Source of the DNA: Microbacterium natoriense
GTDB taxonomy: Bacteria; Actinomycetota; Actinomycetes; Actinomycetales; Microbacteriaceae
Length of the DNA stretch: 64,000 nt
Direction of reading: 5' to 3'
NCBI RefSeq assembly: GCF_030816295.1
Contig: NZ_JAUSXV010000001.1
Coordinates: 1,736,001 to 1,800,000, forward strand
The translations under genes were made by a program, and so were the position numbers. The notes under the pieces were generated by a model. It worked only from the letters and a program-made list of their open reading frames with translations. It did no database searches and was not told the DNA's origin. How positions within the stretch are numbered: position 1 is the stretch's first letter; the number at the start of each line of letters is the position of its first letter. Of the stretch, positions 1 to 8,574 are shown piece by piece.

Positions 1-1
1 T

Positions 2-226
2 CGCGTCGGCGACGCCCTCCGACTCGCAGACGTCGACGACACGGCGACGATGCGGCGACACGATGGTGGCGAGGCCGTCGTCGCCGCCGTCGGGAGCGCG
101 CTTGCGGGCGCCGTCGGCATCGCGGCGTTCTCACTCGACGTCCCGAGGCCGACCACGGTCGGCCTCGGCGACACCTTCGTCGGCGGCTTCCTCGCCGGCG
201 TCGCGCGATCCGCGGAGCGAGCATGA
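2..226 (+). CDS. C-terminal fragment of an ADP-dependent phosphofructokinase/glucokinase-like sugar kinase
   Basis: Only the last 74 codons are inside the window; the gene starts upstream. The tail carries VGLGDTFVGGFLAGV, which resembles the C-terminal GxGD catalytic motif of ribokinase-fold sugar kinases, in particular the ADP-dependent glucokinase/phosphofructokinase family. The Asp of GLGD would be the catalytic base. Its stop codon overlaps the start of the next gene (ATGA at 223-226), so the two are probably translationally coupled. The next gene is a mannose-6-phosphate isomerase-like cupin, which fits a hexose-phosphate role. A PfkB-type kinase is the alternative, because only the last motif is visible. 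Confidence 0.6.
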   Translation, partial: RVGDALRLADVDDTATMRRHDGGEAVVAAVGSALAGAVGIAAFSLDVPRPTTVGLGDTFVGGFLAGVARSAERA

Positions 227-1200
227 AACCCGTGCGTCTCGGTTCGAACCGCCCCGCGGAGCGCTTCTACCGCGGTGGTGCTCGCATCAGCGCCTTCCGC
301 GGCGAGGGGACGTCGGCGCCCCGTGAGCCAGAGGACTGGATCGCGTCCGCGACCACGGTCCGCGGCGAGCCGCTGCTCGGTCTCTCCCGGTTGCCGGACG
401 AACGGCTGCTGCGCGACGCGATCGCCCAGGACCCGGTCACCTGGCTCGGTGACGAGCACGTCGTCCGCTGGGGCTCCGATACGCGCCTGCTCGTCAAGCT
501 GCTCGACGCGGGTCAGCGACTGCCGGTGCACGCGCATCCGCACGACGACTTCGCAGCGACGCACCTCGGAGCCGCTCATGGCAAGGCCGAGGCGTGGTAC
601 ATCCTGCAGGGCGGAACAGTGCACATCGGCCTCCGAGAGGACGTCGCCGCGACGGAGCTCCTCGGGCTCGTCGCCCGCCAGGACGTCCCGACCCTTCTCG
701 GCCTTCTGCACGAGGTCGACGTCGCAGCGGGAGACGTCGTCTGGGTTCCGCCGGGGGAGCTGCACGCGATCGGCGCCGGCGTCCTGCTGCTCGAGCTGCA
801 GCAACCGGAGGACCTGTCGATCCTCCTGGAGTGGGAGGGATTCGATATCGATGGGCCTGCGCTCGGTCATCTCGGGCTCGGATTCGAGACCGCGCTCGCC
901 GCGGTGAACCGGCGGGCACGGTCGAGCGCCGGGCTCTCGGGGCTCGTGGCGGCCGCACCGGCATCAGGCTCGGTCTTCCCTCCGGCGGCCGACGAGTACT
1001 TCCGGCTCGAGCGGATTCCGGTGGAGGGCGCCGCCGTCGTCGAACGCGGCTTCTCGGTCGTTCTGGTCGACGACGGCGAGGTCTCGATCGATGGAGAGAG
1101 CAGCTCCCGCGGCAGCACCCTGTTGGTGCCCCATGCGGCCGGCGCGCTCGACGTGACGGGGGAGGGCGAGCTCCTGGTGGCGCGCCCGCCGGCACCGTGA
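223..1200 (+). CDS. Class I mannose-6-phosphate isomerase-like cupin protein
   Basis: Predicted 325-residue cytosolic metal-dependent sugar-phosphate isomerase of the type I phosphomannose isomerase (cupin) family, which interconverts mannose-6-phosphate and fructose-6-phosphate. Candidate metal ligands are His103 and His105 (PVHAHPH), Glu123 (GKAEAWYIL) and His181 (PPGELHAIG), in the order expected for the family. It is shorter than classical ManA (about 390-420 residues) and looks like the compact actinobacterial form. The ATG overlaps the stop of the upstream kinase by 4 nt, so the pair is an operon. The exact sugar substrate cannot be read from the sequence. Confidence 0.8.
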   Translation: MKPVRLGSNRPAERFYRGGARISAFRGEGTSAPREPEDWIASATTVRGEPLLGLSRLPDERLLRDAIAQDPVTWLGDEHVVRWGSDTRLLVKLLDAGQRLPVHAHPHDDFAATHLGAAHGKAEAWYILQGGTVHIGLREDVAATELLGLVARQDVPTLLGLLHEVDVAAGDVVWVPPGELHAIGAGVLLLELQQPEDLSILLEWEGFDIDGPALGHLGLGFETALAAVNRRARSSAGLSGLVAAAPASGSVFPPAADEYFRLERIPVEGAAVVERGFSVVLVDDGEVSIDGESSSRGSTLLVPHAAGALDVTGEGELLVARPPAP

Positions 1201-1229
1201 CCCCGGATCGGGCACGAGTCGCGGCCGTC

Positions 1230-1235
1230 TAGAAT
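1230..1235 (+). promoter_or_regulatory. -10 box (TAGAAT) of the DUF3817-guaA operon, leaderless type
   Basis: TAGAAT ends 6 nt before the ATG at 1242, so transcription would start at or next to the start codon. No Shine-Dalgarno sequence is present, as expected for a leaderless mRNA. Confidence 0.6.
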
Positions 1236-1241
1236 GGACTC

Positions 1242-1712
1242 ATGCCCGAACCGAAAGTCGCCAGTTTTCCGGCGATCCGCGGTGCGCTGAAGTTCTACCA
1301 GATCGCCTCGATCATCACCGGAGTCATGCTGCTCCTGCTGGTCGCCGAGATGGTGCTCAAGTACACGCCGATCCACCTCGAGCTCTTCCTCGGCGGATCC
1401 GGAGGCTTCCTCTGGTTCGCTCAGGTCGTCCAGGGACCGGAAGGCCTCGTGTCGACCGGCGACGGACTCAACCTGTCGCTCGGCATCCTCGTCGCGCACG
1501 GCTGGTTCTACGTCGTGTACCTGTTCGCGTGCTTCCGCGTGTGGAGCCTGATGCGCTGGCCGTTCCTGCGTTTCATCATGCTCGCCCTCGGCGGTGTCGT
1601 GCCGCTGCTGTCGTTCTTCATGGAGGCGATCGTCGCCCGCGAAGTGAAGGCCTATCTCGCCACCAGGGAGGCCGCTGAGGCTCCCGCCACTGCCACGGAA
1701 GGTGTCCGGTGA
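1242..1712 (+). CDS. DUF3817 domain-containing integral membrane protein
   Basis: Small 156-residue membrane protein of the DUF3817 family, function unknown. Three or more hydrophobic segments are visible: around residues 20-42 ([18 protein letters not shown]), 82-103 and 110-130, followed by a polar Ala/Glu-rich tail. In actinomycetes this family is commonly encoded directly before guaA, as here, where its stop overlaps the GTG start of guaA by 4 nt. It is therefore cotranscribed with GMP synthase, although no biochemical link is known to me. The start is fixed by the TAGAAT box 6 nt upstream. Confidence 0.85.
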   Translation: MPEPKVASFPAIRGALKFYQIASIITGVMLLLLVAEMVLKYTPIHLELFLGGSGGFLWFAQVVQGPEGLVSTGDGLNLSLGILVAHGWFYVVYLFACFRVWSLMRWPFLRFIMLALGGVVPLLSFFMEAIVAREVKAYLATREAAEAPATATEGVR

Positions 1713-3295
1713 CCGAACAGTCCGAGACCCAGCAGCGCCCTGCGCTCGTCGTCGATTTCGGCGCGCAGTACGCGCAGCTGATCGCACGTCGCGTCCGCGA
1801 AGCGGGTGTGTACAGCGAGATCGTGCCGCACACCGCGACAGCCGAGGAGATCGCCGCGAAGAACCCGGTCGCGATCATCCTCTCCGGCGGACCGTCGTCG
1901 GTCTACGAAGAGGGCGCCCCGCGCCTGGACCCCGCGGTCTTCGACCTGGGCGTGCCGACGCTGGGCATCTGCTACGGCTTCCAGTACATGGCCCAGACCC
2001 TCGGCGGCGAGGTCGCGAACACGGGCCTGCGCGAATACGGCGCGACGGATGCCGTCGTCACCGGCGACGGCGGAACGCTGCTCGGCGGGCAGCCGGTCGA
2101 GCAGAACGTGTGGATGAGCCATGGCGACCAGGTCGCGAAGGCTCCTGAAGGCTTCGAGGTCCTCGCGACGACTGAGGCGACGAAGGTCGCCGCGTTCGCG
2201 AACGAGGAGCGCGGCTTCTACGGCGTGCAGTGGCACCCCGAGGTGAAGCACTCAGACCACGGCCAGCGCGTGCTGGAGAACTTCCTGCACAAGGGCGCCG
2301 GGCTCGCATCCGACTGGAACAGCGGCAATGTGATCGCCGAGCAGATCGAGCGCATCCGCGAGCAGGTGGGCGATGCCCGCGTCATCTCCGCCCTGTCCGG
2401 CGGCGTCGACTCCGCCGTCTCGACGGCTCTCGTGCACAAGGCCATCGGCGACCAGCTGACCGCCGTCTTCGTCGACCACGGCCTTCTCCGCAAGGGCGAG
2501 CGCGAGCAGGTCGAGAAGGACTACGTCGAATCGACCGGCGTCCGTCTCATCACGGTCGACGCAGCTGACACCTTCCTCGGCCACCTCGCCGGTGTCACCG
2601 ACCCCGAAGAGAAGCGCAAGATCATCGGGCGCGAGTTCATCCGCGCCTTCGAGAAGGTGCAGCTCGATCTCGTCGCCGAGGCCAAGGCATCCGGCGGAGC
2701 TGCCGTGAAGTTCCTCGTGCAGGGCACCCTGTACCCCGACGTGGTCGAGTCCGGCGGCGGTGCGGGCACCGCGAACATCAAGTCGCACCACAACGTGGGC
2801 GGGCTGCCCGACGACCTCGACTTCGAGTTGATCGAACCGCTGCGCGCCCTGTTCAAGGACGAGGTCCGTGCGATCGGCCGCGAGCTCGGCATCCCCGAGG
2901 CGATCGTCGGACGCCAGCCCTTTCCGGGGCCCGGTCTCGGCATCCGGATCATCGGTGAGGTCACCGCTGACCGTCTCGAGATTCTGCGTGAGGCCGACGC
3001 CATCGCCCGCGAGGAGTTGACCAAGGCAGGCCTCGACCAGGAGATCTGGCAGTGCCCGGTCGTGCTGCTCGCCGATGTCCGCTCGGTGGGCGTGCAGGGC
3101 GACGGCCGCACGTACGGTCACCCGATCGTGCTGCGTCCGGTCTCCAGCGAAGACGCCATGACGGCCGACTGGACACGCCTGCCCTACGACGTGCTGTCGA
3201 AGATCTCGAACCGCATCACCAACGGCGTCCGCGACGTCAACCGCGTGGTGCTCGACGTGACCTCCAAGCCCCCGGGGACGATCGAGTGGGAGTGA
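1709..3295 (+). CDS. guaA: GMP synthase (glutamine-hydrolysing)
   Basis: Makes GMP from XMP, ATP and glutamine in the last step of de novo guanine nucleotide synthesis, in the cytosol. The 528 residues contain an N-terminal class I glutamine amidotransferase domain, with nucleophile Cys88 in GICYGFQ and the His/Glu pair in GVQWHPEV. Next come an ATP pyrophosphatase domain with the P-loop SGGVDSAV and the C-terminal dimerisation domain ending KPPGTIEWE. Length and motifs are normal for bacterial GuaA. The start is a GTG overlapping the DUF3817 stop (GTGA). A strong hairpin with a UUCG loop follows the gene. Confidence 0.98.
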   Translation: MTEQSETQQRPALVVDFGAQYAQLIARRVREAGVYSEIVPHTATAEEIAAKNPVAIILSGGPSSVYEEGAPRLDPAVFDLGVPTLGICYGFQYMAQTLGGEVANTGLREYGATDAVVTGDGGTLLGGQPVEQNVWMSHGDQVAKAPEGFEVLATTEATKVAAFANEERGFYGVQWHPEVKHSDHGQRVLENFLHKGAGLASDWNSGNVIAEQIERIREQVGDARVISALSGGVDSAVSTALVHKAIGDQLTAVFVDHGLLRKGEREQVEKDYVESTGVRLITVDAADTFLGHLAGVTDPEEKRKIIGREFIRAFEKVQLDLVAEAKASGGAAVKFLVQGTLYPDVVESGGGAGTANIKSHHNVGGLPDDLDFELIEPLRALFKDEVRAIGRELGIPEAIVGRQPFPGPGLGIRIIGEVTADRLEILREADAIAREELTKAGLDQEIWQCPVVLLADVRSVGVQGDGRTYGHPIVLRPVSSEDAMTADWTRLPYDVLSKISNRITNGVRDVNRVVLDVTSKPPGTIEWE

Positions 3296-3326
3296 TGCGG
3301 TCGCTCCCGCTCGGGTGAATCGCGCG

Positions 3327-3354
3327 AAGGGCGCGGACTTCGGTCCGCGCCCTT
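3327..3354. terminator. Intrinsic terminator after guaA with a UUCG tetraloop
   Basis: A perfect 12-bp stem (3327-3338 with 3343-3354) is closed by C(UUCG)G, an exceptionally stable tetraloop. It lies 31 nt after the guaA stop and 62 nt beyond the end of the convergent TPM gene, so it could serve both strands. There is no long U tract, which is common in high-GC actinomycetes. Confidence 0.85.
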
Positions 3355-3416
3355 CTGCGTACCCTCGACGCGGGAAGCGCGCACACGGGTCTCGCGGTCG
3401 TGCGCGGGGACCGGGC

Positions 3417-5435
3417 CTAGAACCGTCGACCCCCGGAGCGGCCGGACGACCGGCTTCCACCGCCGAACGATCCGCCGCCCGAACGACCGCTCGAACGGCT
3501 TCCCGAACGGCTTCCACCGGAGGACCATCCGCCGGACGAGCGCGACGATCCGCCCCACCCCGAGGAGCTTCCGCTCCCGCCGCTGCTCCCGTTGCCGAAT
3601 GCGCCGGAGAGGGCGCCGAGCACGGCGCCACCGAGCACGAACAACACGATGACCCCCGGTTCGTCGGCCGCCACGCCCAGGCCGCCGAAGAACCCGACCG
3701 CTCCGCCGCTGAGTCCGCCGACCGCGGCCTTCCCGGCCATGCCGTCGTCGGAATCCGTCGAGGAGTATGAGCGGCGCCACTCCGACGCTTCAGCCGCGTC
3801 TGCGGAGTCGTACATGACGGCCTCGTCCGCAGCGGCGCGAGACGGTCTGACGAATCGACGGCTCTCGGGTGCGATCGGCGCGCCGACCAGCGACTGCACC
3901 TGCTCTGCCGCGGTGAGTGCGGCCTTCGCGTGCAAGTCTCCGTTCTCGGTGCCCGCGGCGTCACGCGCCAGGGTGAGTTGCCGTTGTGCGGAGCTCAGTC
4001 GCGTCAGGAGGAACGAACCCACCTGGCCTGGACGCGCCTGCACCGACTTCTCCGCCGCCTGTACGGCCGCAGTCGCCTGATCCAGGATCGAAGCGGTCGC
4101 GCCGGCAGTCGACTCGCCAGGCTGCGATGCGGTGCCCGCATCTGCCTGCACCGTCGTATCCGCATCGGCCGGCACCGTCGAACGCGCGGCGAGGGCGTCG
4201 GCCTGAGCGGCGACGGCGTCGTGCAGGTCCTTCGCTTCGGCGAGGAGCCGCTCGATCTCGTGCACGGCCTGAGCCACGGCTCGGGGCTTCCGGCCGTCCG
4301 TGGCCTTCTGCATCACGTCGAGCTGCGCGTCGGCCTCCAGCAACCGCGCTCCGATTTCGTCGGCATTGTCTGCGACACCGACGAGATCCGCGGGCGGGAA
4401 AGCGGCGGCGAGGACTGCGAGTCGTTCGGCGGCTTCCGTCTGGAGGAGCGCAGCATCCGCACGCGCCGACCTCAGCCGGGCGAGGTTGTCCGCAGCACCG
4501 TCGGCAAGAGAACGCAGCGATGCGATCTTCTGCGTGCGCGCGTCGAGGTCGGCATCGATCTGTGCGCAGAGCTGAAGGATCTCATCGGTCCATGACCGGG
4601 TCTCCTGGGGCGTGTCCTCATCGGCGTCCTGGAGCTTCTCCAGGATCTGGAATCCTCGCTGCAGGCGCGCTCGGTTCTCGGCGAGCACGTCGGCGAACTC
4701 GGCCGTCGTCTCTTCGCCGAACTCCGCGGTCACGAACCCGAGCTCCTGCTCGCTGGTGCGAACCGCCTCATCGGCCTGGACGAGTCGTTGCGCCGTGCGC
4801 TTCTTCTGCCCGTCGAGTGTCCGCAGCTCGGCGGCCAGCGCCGCGCGACGGCGCAGGAAGACCACCAGACGCGTGACCGCGAACACGATCAGAGCGAGCA
4901 CGACCAGGCCGAGCACCCATACCCACCACGGCCAGGGGGTCTTCGAGAACTCGTCCGCCACGTATCCGATCCCGCCCGCCCAGTCGTCGCCCGACAGATA
5001 CTCGGATCCCAGCCGATCCTCGATCTCGAGGATCCTGGACTCGGAGAGCGGGCCAGCCTCGACGCCGTCGCCGCCGTACTCGGCCGAGATGGCAAGGCTG
5101 CGGCCGTCGGTGGCGATCGCGAGAAGATACTGGTCGGGGGCGAGATTGTTGCGCAGTGCGGTGTCGTCCGCCCAGGCGAGGGCGTTGCCGGGGCTCTCGA
5201 AATCGGGCACGAGGACGACGAAGAGCTCAGGAGCGCCGTCGGCGGATGCCAGTTCGTCGAGTTGCTGTTCGAGCTGCGCCTCGTCCGCGTCGCTGAGCAC
5301 GTCGGAGCGATCGCTGATGTACCCGGGGCCGAGCGACGGCGGAGTGTCCGCACTCGCTGCGGACCCCCAGGCGAGTCCGGCGAGCACCGCCAGCAGCCCC
5401 GCTGTCGTCGCTGCTCGCAGCATCCGGTTCCTCAT
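3417..5435 (-). CDS. TPM domain-containing secreted/membrane protein with a Gly/Ser/Arg-rich tail
   Basis: Predicted 672-residue cell-envelope protein. It has a signal peptide (residues 1-29, cleavage near SAASA), a TPM (YgcG-type) domain at about 37-165 starting YISDRSDVLSDADEAQL, and a transmembrane helix at 168-194. A long Ala/Glu-rich, probably coiled-coil cytoplasmic region follows, then a small hydrophobic pair around VIVLFVLGGAVLGALSG. The tail is extreme in Gly, Ser and Arg and ends GGRRF. TPM domains have been linked to photosystem repair and envelope functions, but the role in actinomycetes is unknown. The ATG at 5435 was chosen because it begins the signal peptide and has GAGGGGG upstream. 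Open sequence further upstream in frame is not conserved-looking. Confidence 0.85.
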   Translation of the reverse strand: MRNRMLRAATTAGLLAVLAGLAWGSAASADTPPSLGPGYISDRSDVLSDADEAQLEQQLDELASADGAPELFVVLVPDFESPGNALAWADDTALRNNLAPDQYLLAIATDGRSLAISAEYGGDGVEAGPLSESRILEIEDRLGSEYLSGDDWAGGIGYVADEFSKTPWPWWVWVLGLVVLALIVFAVTRLVVFLRRRAALAAELRTLDGQKKRTAQRLVQADEAVRTSEQELGFVTAEFGEETTAEFADVLAENRARLQRGFQILEKLQDADEDTPQETRSWTDEILQLCAQIDADLDARTQKIASLRSLADGAADNLARLRSARADAALLQTEAAERLAVLAAAFPPADLVGVADNADEIGARLLEADAQLDVMQKATDGRKPRAVAQAVHEIERLLAEAKDLHDAVAAQADALAARSTVPADADTTVQADAGTASQPGESTAGATASILDQATAAVQAAEKSVQARPGQVGSFLLTRLSSAQRQLTLARDAAGTENGDLHAKAALTAAEQVQSLVGAPIAPESRRFVRPSRAAADEAVMYDSADAAEASEWRRSYSSTDSDDGMAGKAAVGGLSGGAVGFFGGLGVAADEPGVIVLFVLGGAVLGALSGAFGNGSSGGSGSSSGWGGSSRSSGGWSSGGSRSGSRSSGRSGGGSFGGGSRSSGRSGGRRF

Positions 5436-5488
5436 CGCGCCCCCTCGCTCGGAATGCGGTTCCCGAACATCATGACACGGGTGCCTCT

Positions 5489-6163
5489 TCAGGCGAGGTG
5501 CTTCAGCGCCTCGCGTTTCGACAGACCGCTGAGCTCCGCCTCGTGCGCGCGGACGAAGGCGCGCACCCACTCCGGATCTGACTTGGCGTATTCGCGCAGC
5601 GCCCAGCCGATCGCCTTGCGGATGAAGAAGTCGGTGTCGTGGATGTTGGACTCGATGGCGATCGTGAGCAGCTGACGGTCGGTGGCGTGCTTCCGGCGCA
5701 GTTGGGAGATGATGCTGACACGTCGGATCCACATGTCGTCGTCGGCGGTCCACCGCAGCATCAACTGCGTGACCTCGAGCGGGTACGCGTCGAGCACCTC
5801 TGCGATGCGCCCGGCGACTTCATCGACATGATCCCACCAGGCGCCGGTGCGGATCATCTCCTCGTGCAGGTCGAGCATCTCGATCCGCGCCCTCAGCGCA
5901 CGAAGGCCGATCAGCGTCGTCGCGGCGTAGCGCTCCTCGCGGTGCGTCGCCTCACGCCAGAGCAGCGTCGCAGCGTGCCGCAGCTGCGCCGGGTCGTCGA
6001 CCTCGCGCGCAGCCTGCTTCGTCAGACGGCGGGTGAGGGGCAGCGTCACCCCGAGGTACGGCATCGCGGACTTCATGTAGGCCTGCTGCCCGGGTGCCAG
6101 GGCCGGATCGGCGGCATCGCGCAGGGCGAGGCGGATGCTGTCGACGAGTTCAGCCGCGGTCAC
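5489..6163 (-). CDS. DNA alkylation repair protein, AlkD-like HEAT-repeat glycosylase
   Basis: A 224-residue all-helical protein of the AlkC/AlkD family (HEAT-like repeats), which removes bulky or cationic alkylated purines from DNA without base flipping. The family pattern is visible in YMKSAMPYLGVTLPLTR near the N terminus, LLWREATHREERYAA in the middle and DTDFFIRKAIGWALREYAK near the C terminus. The start is GTG at 6163, supported by a TAGACT -10 box exactly 6 nt upstream. It is divergent from the YciI gene. A second alkylation-repair operon lies at 30480-32500. Confidence 0.88.
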   Translation of the reverse strand: MTAAELVDSIRLALRDAADPALAPGQQAYMKSAMPYLGVTLPLTRRLTKQAAREVDDPAQLRHAATLLWREATHREERYAATTLIGLRALRARIEMLDLHEEMIRTGAWWDHVDEVAGRIAEVLDAYPLEVTQLMLRWTADDDMWIRRVSIISQLRRKHATDRQLLTIAIESNIHDTDFFIRKAIGWALREYAKSDPEWVRAFVRAHEAELSGLSKREALKHLA

Positions 6164-6169
6164 CCCGCG

Positions 6170-6175
6170 AGTCTA
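6170..6175 (-). promoter_or_regulatory. -10 box (TAGACT) of the AlkD-like gene, leaderless type
   Basis: TAGACT on the minus strand is separated by 6 nt from the GTG start at 6163, and no ribosome binding site is present. This supports the GTG start. Confidence 0.6.
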
Positions 6176-6216
6176 GAGCGGGGTGCAAGAGAATTCCGAG
6201 AAGTTTTTCGAGCGGA

Positions 6217-6243
6217 TGTCGATCGGCGGCATTCCCGTTCGAC
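6217..6243 (+). promoter_or_regulatory. Candidate ECF42-type promoter of the YciI-sigma operon
   Basis: TGTCGA (6217-6222) is followed after 17 nt by CGAC (6240-6243), upstream of the YciI start at 6293. ECF42 sigma factors are reported to recognise TGTCGA at -35 and CGA/TC at -10, and the sigma gene of this operon is ECF42-like. The site therefore suggests autoregulation. The match is by eye only. Confidence 0.55.
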
Positions 6244-6292
6244 GTCTTCAATGAGAGGGTCGAGACACGGCCCACCGATCAAGGAGATCATC

Positions 6293-6718
6293 ATGAAGTA
6301 CATGCTCATCATGCGCGCGACCGACGAGGCTGTGGAGGCCTACAAGGAGATGCCGTTCGAGCAGGTCATCGAGGCCATGGGCCAGTACAACGAGTCCATG
6401 ATCAAGGCGGGCGTCCTCGCCGCAGGCGAGGGACTGACGGATGCCGCCGAGGGCTTCGTCGTCGACTTCAGCGCCGAGACGCCCCTCATCACCGACGGCC
6501 CTTATGGTGAGACCAAGGAGCTGTTCAACGGCTTCTGGATCATCGAGGTGTCCTCTCGTGAAGAGGCCGCCGAGTGGGCGAGTCGTGCACCGCTCGGGAA
6601 GGGTTCCTTCCTCGAAGTGCGTCGGGTGACCGACGCGTCGGACTTCCCGGCTGACAACGAGTGGATCGAGAAGGAAGCCGGCTGGCGCGAGGAGCAGGCG
6701 CAACGCGCCCAGCAGTGA
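6293..6718 (+). CDS. YciI/DGPF-domain protein, partner of the ECF42 sigma factor
   Basis: A 141-residue protein of the YciI-like (DGPF) family, a ferredoxin-like fold related to muconolactone isomerase. The family signature is ITDGPYGETKELFNGFWIIEV in the middle of the protein (positions 62-82), here DGPY in place of DGPF. Genes for DGPF proteins are the standard neighbours and main targets of ECF42 sigma factors, and the next gene is one, beginning 1 nt after this stop. The ATG at 6293 was chosen because AAGGAG sits at 6281-6286. The biochemical activity is unknown. Confidence 0.88.
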   Translation: MKYMLIMRATDEAVEAYKEMPFEQVIEAMGQYNESMIKAGVLAAGEGLTDAAEGFVVDFSAETPLITDGPYGETKELFNGFWIIEVSSREEAAEWASRAPLGKGSFLEVRRVTDASDFPADNEWIEKEAGWREEQAQRAQQ

Positions 6719-6719
6719 G

Positions 6720-8012
6720 ATGACCGACTCACCCCTCAGCGAGACGGCGCGCTCCGCCCCCGACACGGGAGCTGCGGAGCGTGCCGTCGCCGCGGTGTGG
6801 CGCATCGAGTCGGCGAAGATCGTCGCCACGCTGACGCGGCTGGTCGGAGACTTCGGGCTCGCAGAGGACCTCGCGCAGGAGTCGCTGATCGACGCGCTGG
6901 CGCAGTGGTCCGTCGACGGCGTGCCGCGCAACGGCGCGGCGTGGCTCACGGCCGTCGCGAAGCGCAAGGCGATAGACGGTTGGCGGCGGCGGGAGCGCCT
7001 CGATGAGCGCATGGCCCTCCTCGCACACGATCTCGAGCGGCAGCAGGACGAGGCTGCCGATGCCCTGCCCTGGGACCCGGATGCCGTCGACGACGATGTC
7101 CTCCGTCTGATCTTCATCTCGTGCCACCCCGTGCTCTCGCGGGAGGCGCAGGTGGCGCTGACGCTGCGTGTGGTCGGCGGCCTGTCGAGCGAGGAGATCG
7201 CGAGGGCGTTCCTGGTGCCCACCGCGACGGTGCAGCAGCGCATCGTGCGCGCCAAGAAGACGCTCGCGGCCGCGCACGTGCCGTTCGAGATGCCTGGTCG
7301 TGAAGAGCATGCGGTCCGGCTCGGCGCGATCCTCGGCGTCCTGTACCTGATCTTCAACGAGGGTCACTCGGCGTCGAGCGGCTCGGACTGGATGCGCCCG
7401 GAACTCAGCATCGAGGCCATCAGGCTGTGCCGTGTGCTCGCAGCCCTCATGCCTCGTGAGCGTGACGTGCACAGCCTGCTGGCTCTCATGGAGCTGACGG
7501 CGGCTCGGTTCCCGGCTCGTCTCGACGCGCACGGCGACCCGGTGCTGCTCGGCGACCAGGATCGACGGCGCTGGGAGCGAAGCCGCATCTCCCGCGGACG
7601 TGCGGCGCTCGCGACAGCCGACGGGCTCGGGGGCGGGCGCAGCGCATTCGGACTGCAAGCGGCGATCGCCGAATGCCATGCGATCGCGCCTTCGGTGGAG
7701 CAGACCGATTGGGAACGCATCGTGCTGTTGTATGAAGCGCTGGGGCGTATCGCGCCGTCACCCGTCGTCGAGCTGAACCGGGCGGCGGCCGTCGCGATGG
7801 CGACGGGACCGGCATCCGCCCTGCTGATCATCGACGCGCTGAGCGCCTCGGGAGCGCTGCGGGGCTATCACCTGCTGCCGGCGACCCGGGGGGAACTGCT
7901 GCTGAGGCTCGGCAGGATCGAGGAGGCGCGCAGCGAATTTGCGACGGCGGCTGCGCTGGCGGGCAACGATCGCGAGCGGATGCTGCTCGAAGCGAAGGCC
8001 GCCGGGCACTGA
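6720..8012 (+). CDS. ECF42-type RNA polymerase sigma factor with a TPR-like C-terminal extension
   Basis: A 430-residue extracytoplasmic-function sigma factor. Region 2 (about 20-90: FGLAEDLAQESLIDALAQW, AVAKRKAIDGWRRR) and region 4 (about 140-195: VGGLSSEEIARAFLVPTATV) are followed by a DUF6596-type extension of more than 200 residues, which is required for activity in ECF42 proteins and replaces a separate anti-sigma factor. The DGPF-protein gene immediately upstream is the typical ECF42 partner. The operon promoter resembles the ECF42 consensus. The inducing signal is not known. Confidence 0.9.
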   Translation: MTDSPLSETARSAPDTGAAERAVAAVWRIESAKIVATLTRLVGDFGLAEDLAQESLIDALAQWSVDGVPRNGAAWLTAVAKRKAIDGWRRRERLDERMALLAHDLERQQDEAADALPWDPDAVDDDVLRLIFISCHPVLSREAQVALTLRVVGGLSSEEIARAFLVPTATVQQRIVRAKKTLAAAHVPFEMPGREEHAVRLGAILGVLYLIFNEGHSASSGSDWMRPELSIEAIRLCRVLAALMPRERDVHSLLALMELTAARFPARLDAHGDPVLLGDQDRRRWERSRISRGRAALATADGLGGGRSAFGLQAAIAECHAIAPSVEQTDWERIVLLYEALGRIAPSPVVELNRAAAVAMATGPASALLIIDALSASGALRGYHLLPATRGELLLRLGRIEEARSEFATAAALAGNDRERMLLEAKAAGH

Positions 8013-8016
8013 AAAA

Positions 8017-8056
8017 CCCGCCCCCTTCGACCGCCGTGGCGTTCGAAGGGGACGGG
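8017..8056. terminator. Bidirectional terminator between the sigma factor and the GlsB-like gene
   Basis: A stem of about 14 bp with one mismatch is formed by CCCGCCCCCTTCGA (8017-8030) and TTCGAAGGGGACGGG (8042-8056). The AAAAA at 8012-8016 would give a U run on the minus strand, so it best terminates the GlsB-like gene whose end is at 8074. Confidence 0.75.
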
Positions 8057-8073
8057 CGTGCTCAGGTCGTCGG

Positions 8074-8346
8074 TCAGTCGCGCACGCGCTGACCGCGGCC
8101 GGCAATGAGGCCGTAGATCAGCAGCACGATGATCGAGCCGACGATGGCGAGGAGCCAGGTGCCCAGGTCCCAGAACTCGGTGAGAGGACGGTTCAGGATC
8201 AGGCTGCCGAGCCATCCACCGAGCAGCGCGCCCACCACGCCGAGCAGAAGTGTGATGAACCACCCTCCGCCCTGACGGCCGGGAAGGATCAACTTCGCGA
8301 TGGCCCCGGCGATGAGGCCAAGAAGAAGAAAGCCGAGAAAGCTCAT
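8074..8346 (-). CDS. GlsB/YeaQ/YmgE family stress-response membrane protein
   Basis: A 90-residue membrane protein of the transglycosylase-associated (GlsB/YeaQ/YmgE) family. It has three hydrophobic segments (about 2-18, 28-50, 62-82) and the glycine-rich motif LLGVVGALLGGWLG. Family members are induced by general stress, but their molecular function is unknown. The ATG at 8346 has AAGGAG 9 nt upstream. Longer in-frame extensions lack this site and do not look conserved. It is bracketed by terminators, so it is probably monocistronic. Confidence 0.9.
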   Translation of the reverse strand: MSFLGFLLLGLIAGAIAKLILPGRQGGGWFITLLLGVVGALLGGWLGSLILNRPLTEFWDLGTWLLAIVGSIIVLLIYGLIAGRGQRVRD

Positions 8347-8457
8347 GGTCAGCTCCTTTATGTCGGGAGCCCCGGGGATACCGGGGCTTCGTGTGATCCA
8401 CTTTCCGCCAGTCGGTTCGTGTTGAACACCCCCTTGCATCTCTCGCCCGGATATGCC

Positions 8458-8491
8458 AAGAGGCCCGCCTCCCAAGGGAGACGGGCCTCTT
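8458..8491 (-). terminator. Terminator after the Bax inhibitor-like gene
   Basis: A long hairpin with AAGAGGCCCG and CGGGCCTCTT arms, plus inner CTCCC/GGGAG pairing, lies about 85 nt beyond the stop at 8575. It is followed on the minus strand by weakly U-rich sequence. Confidence 0.7.
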
Positions 8492-8574
8492 GTGCTGAGA
8501 TTTCGACTCTGCGTTTCGTCTCGCTTCGCTCGCTCAACGACCGGCTTGCCGGGTCGCGGCGTTGTTCCGAGACG

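Noticed and set aside
2252..3964. A 570-codon antisense frame over guaA and the TPM gene end
   Set aside because: It spans the UUCG terminator and opposes a textbook GMP synthase.
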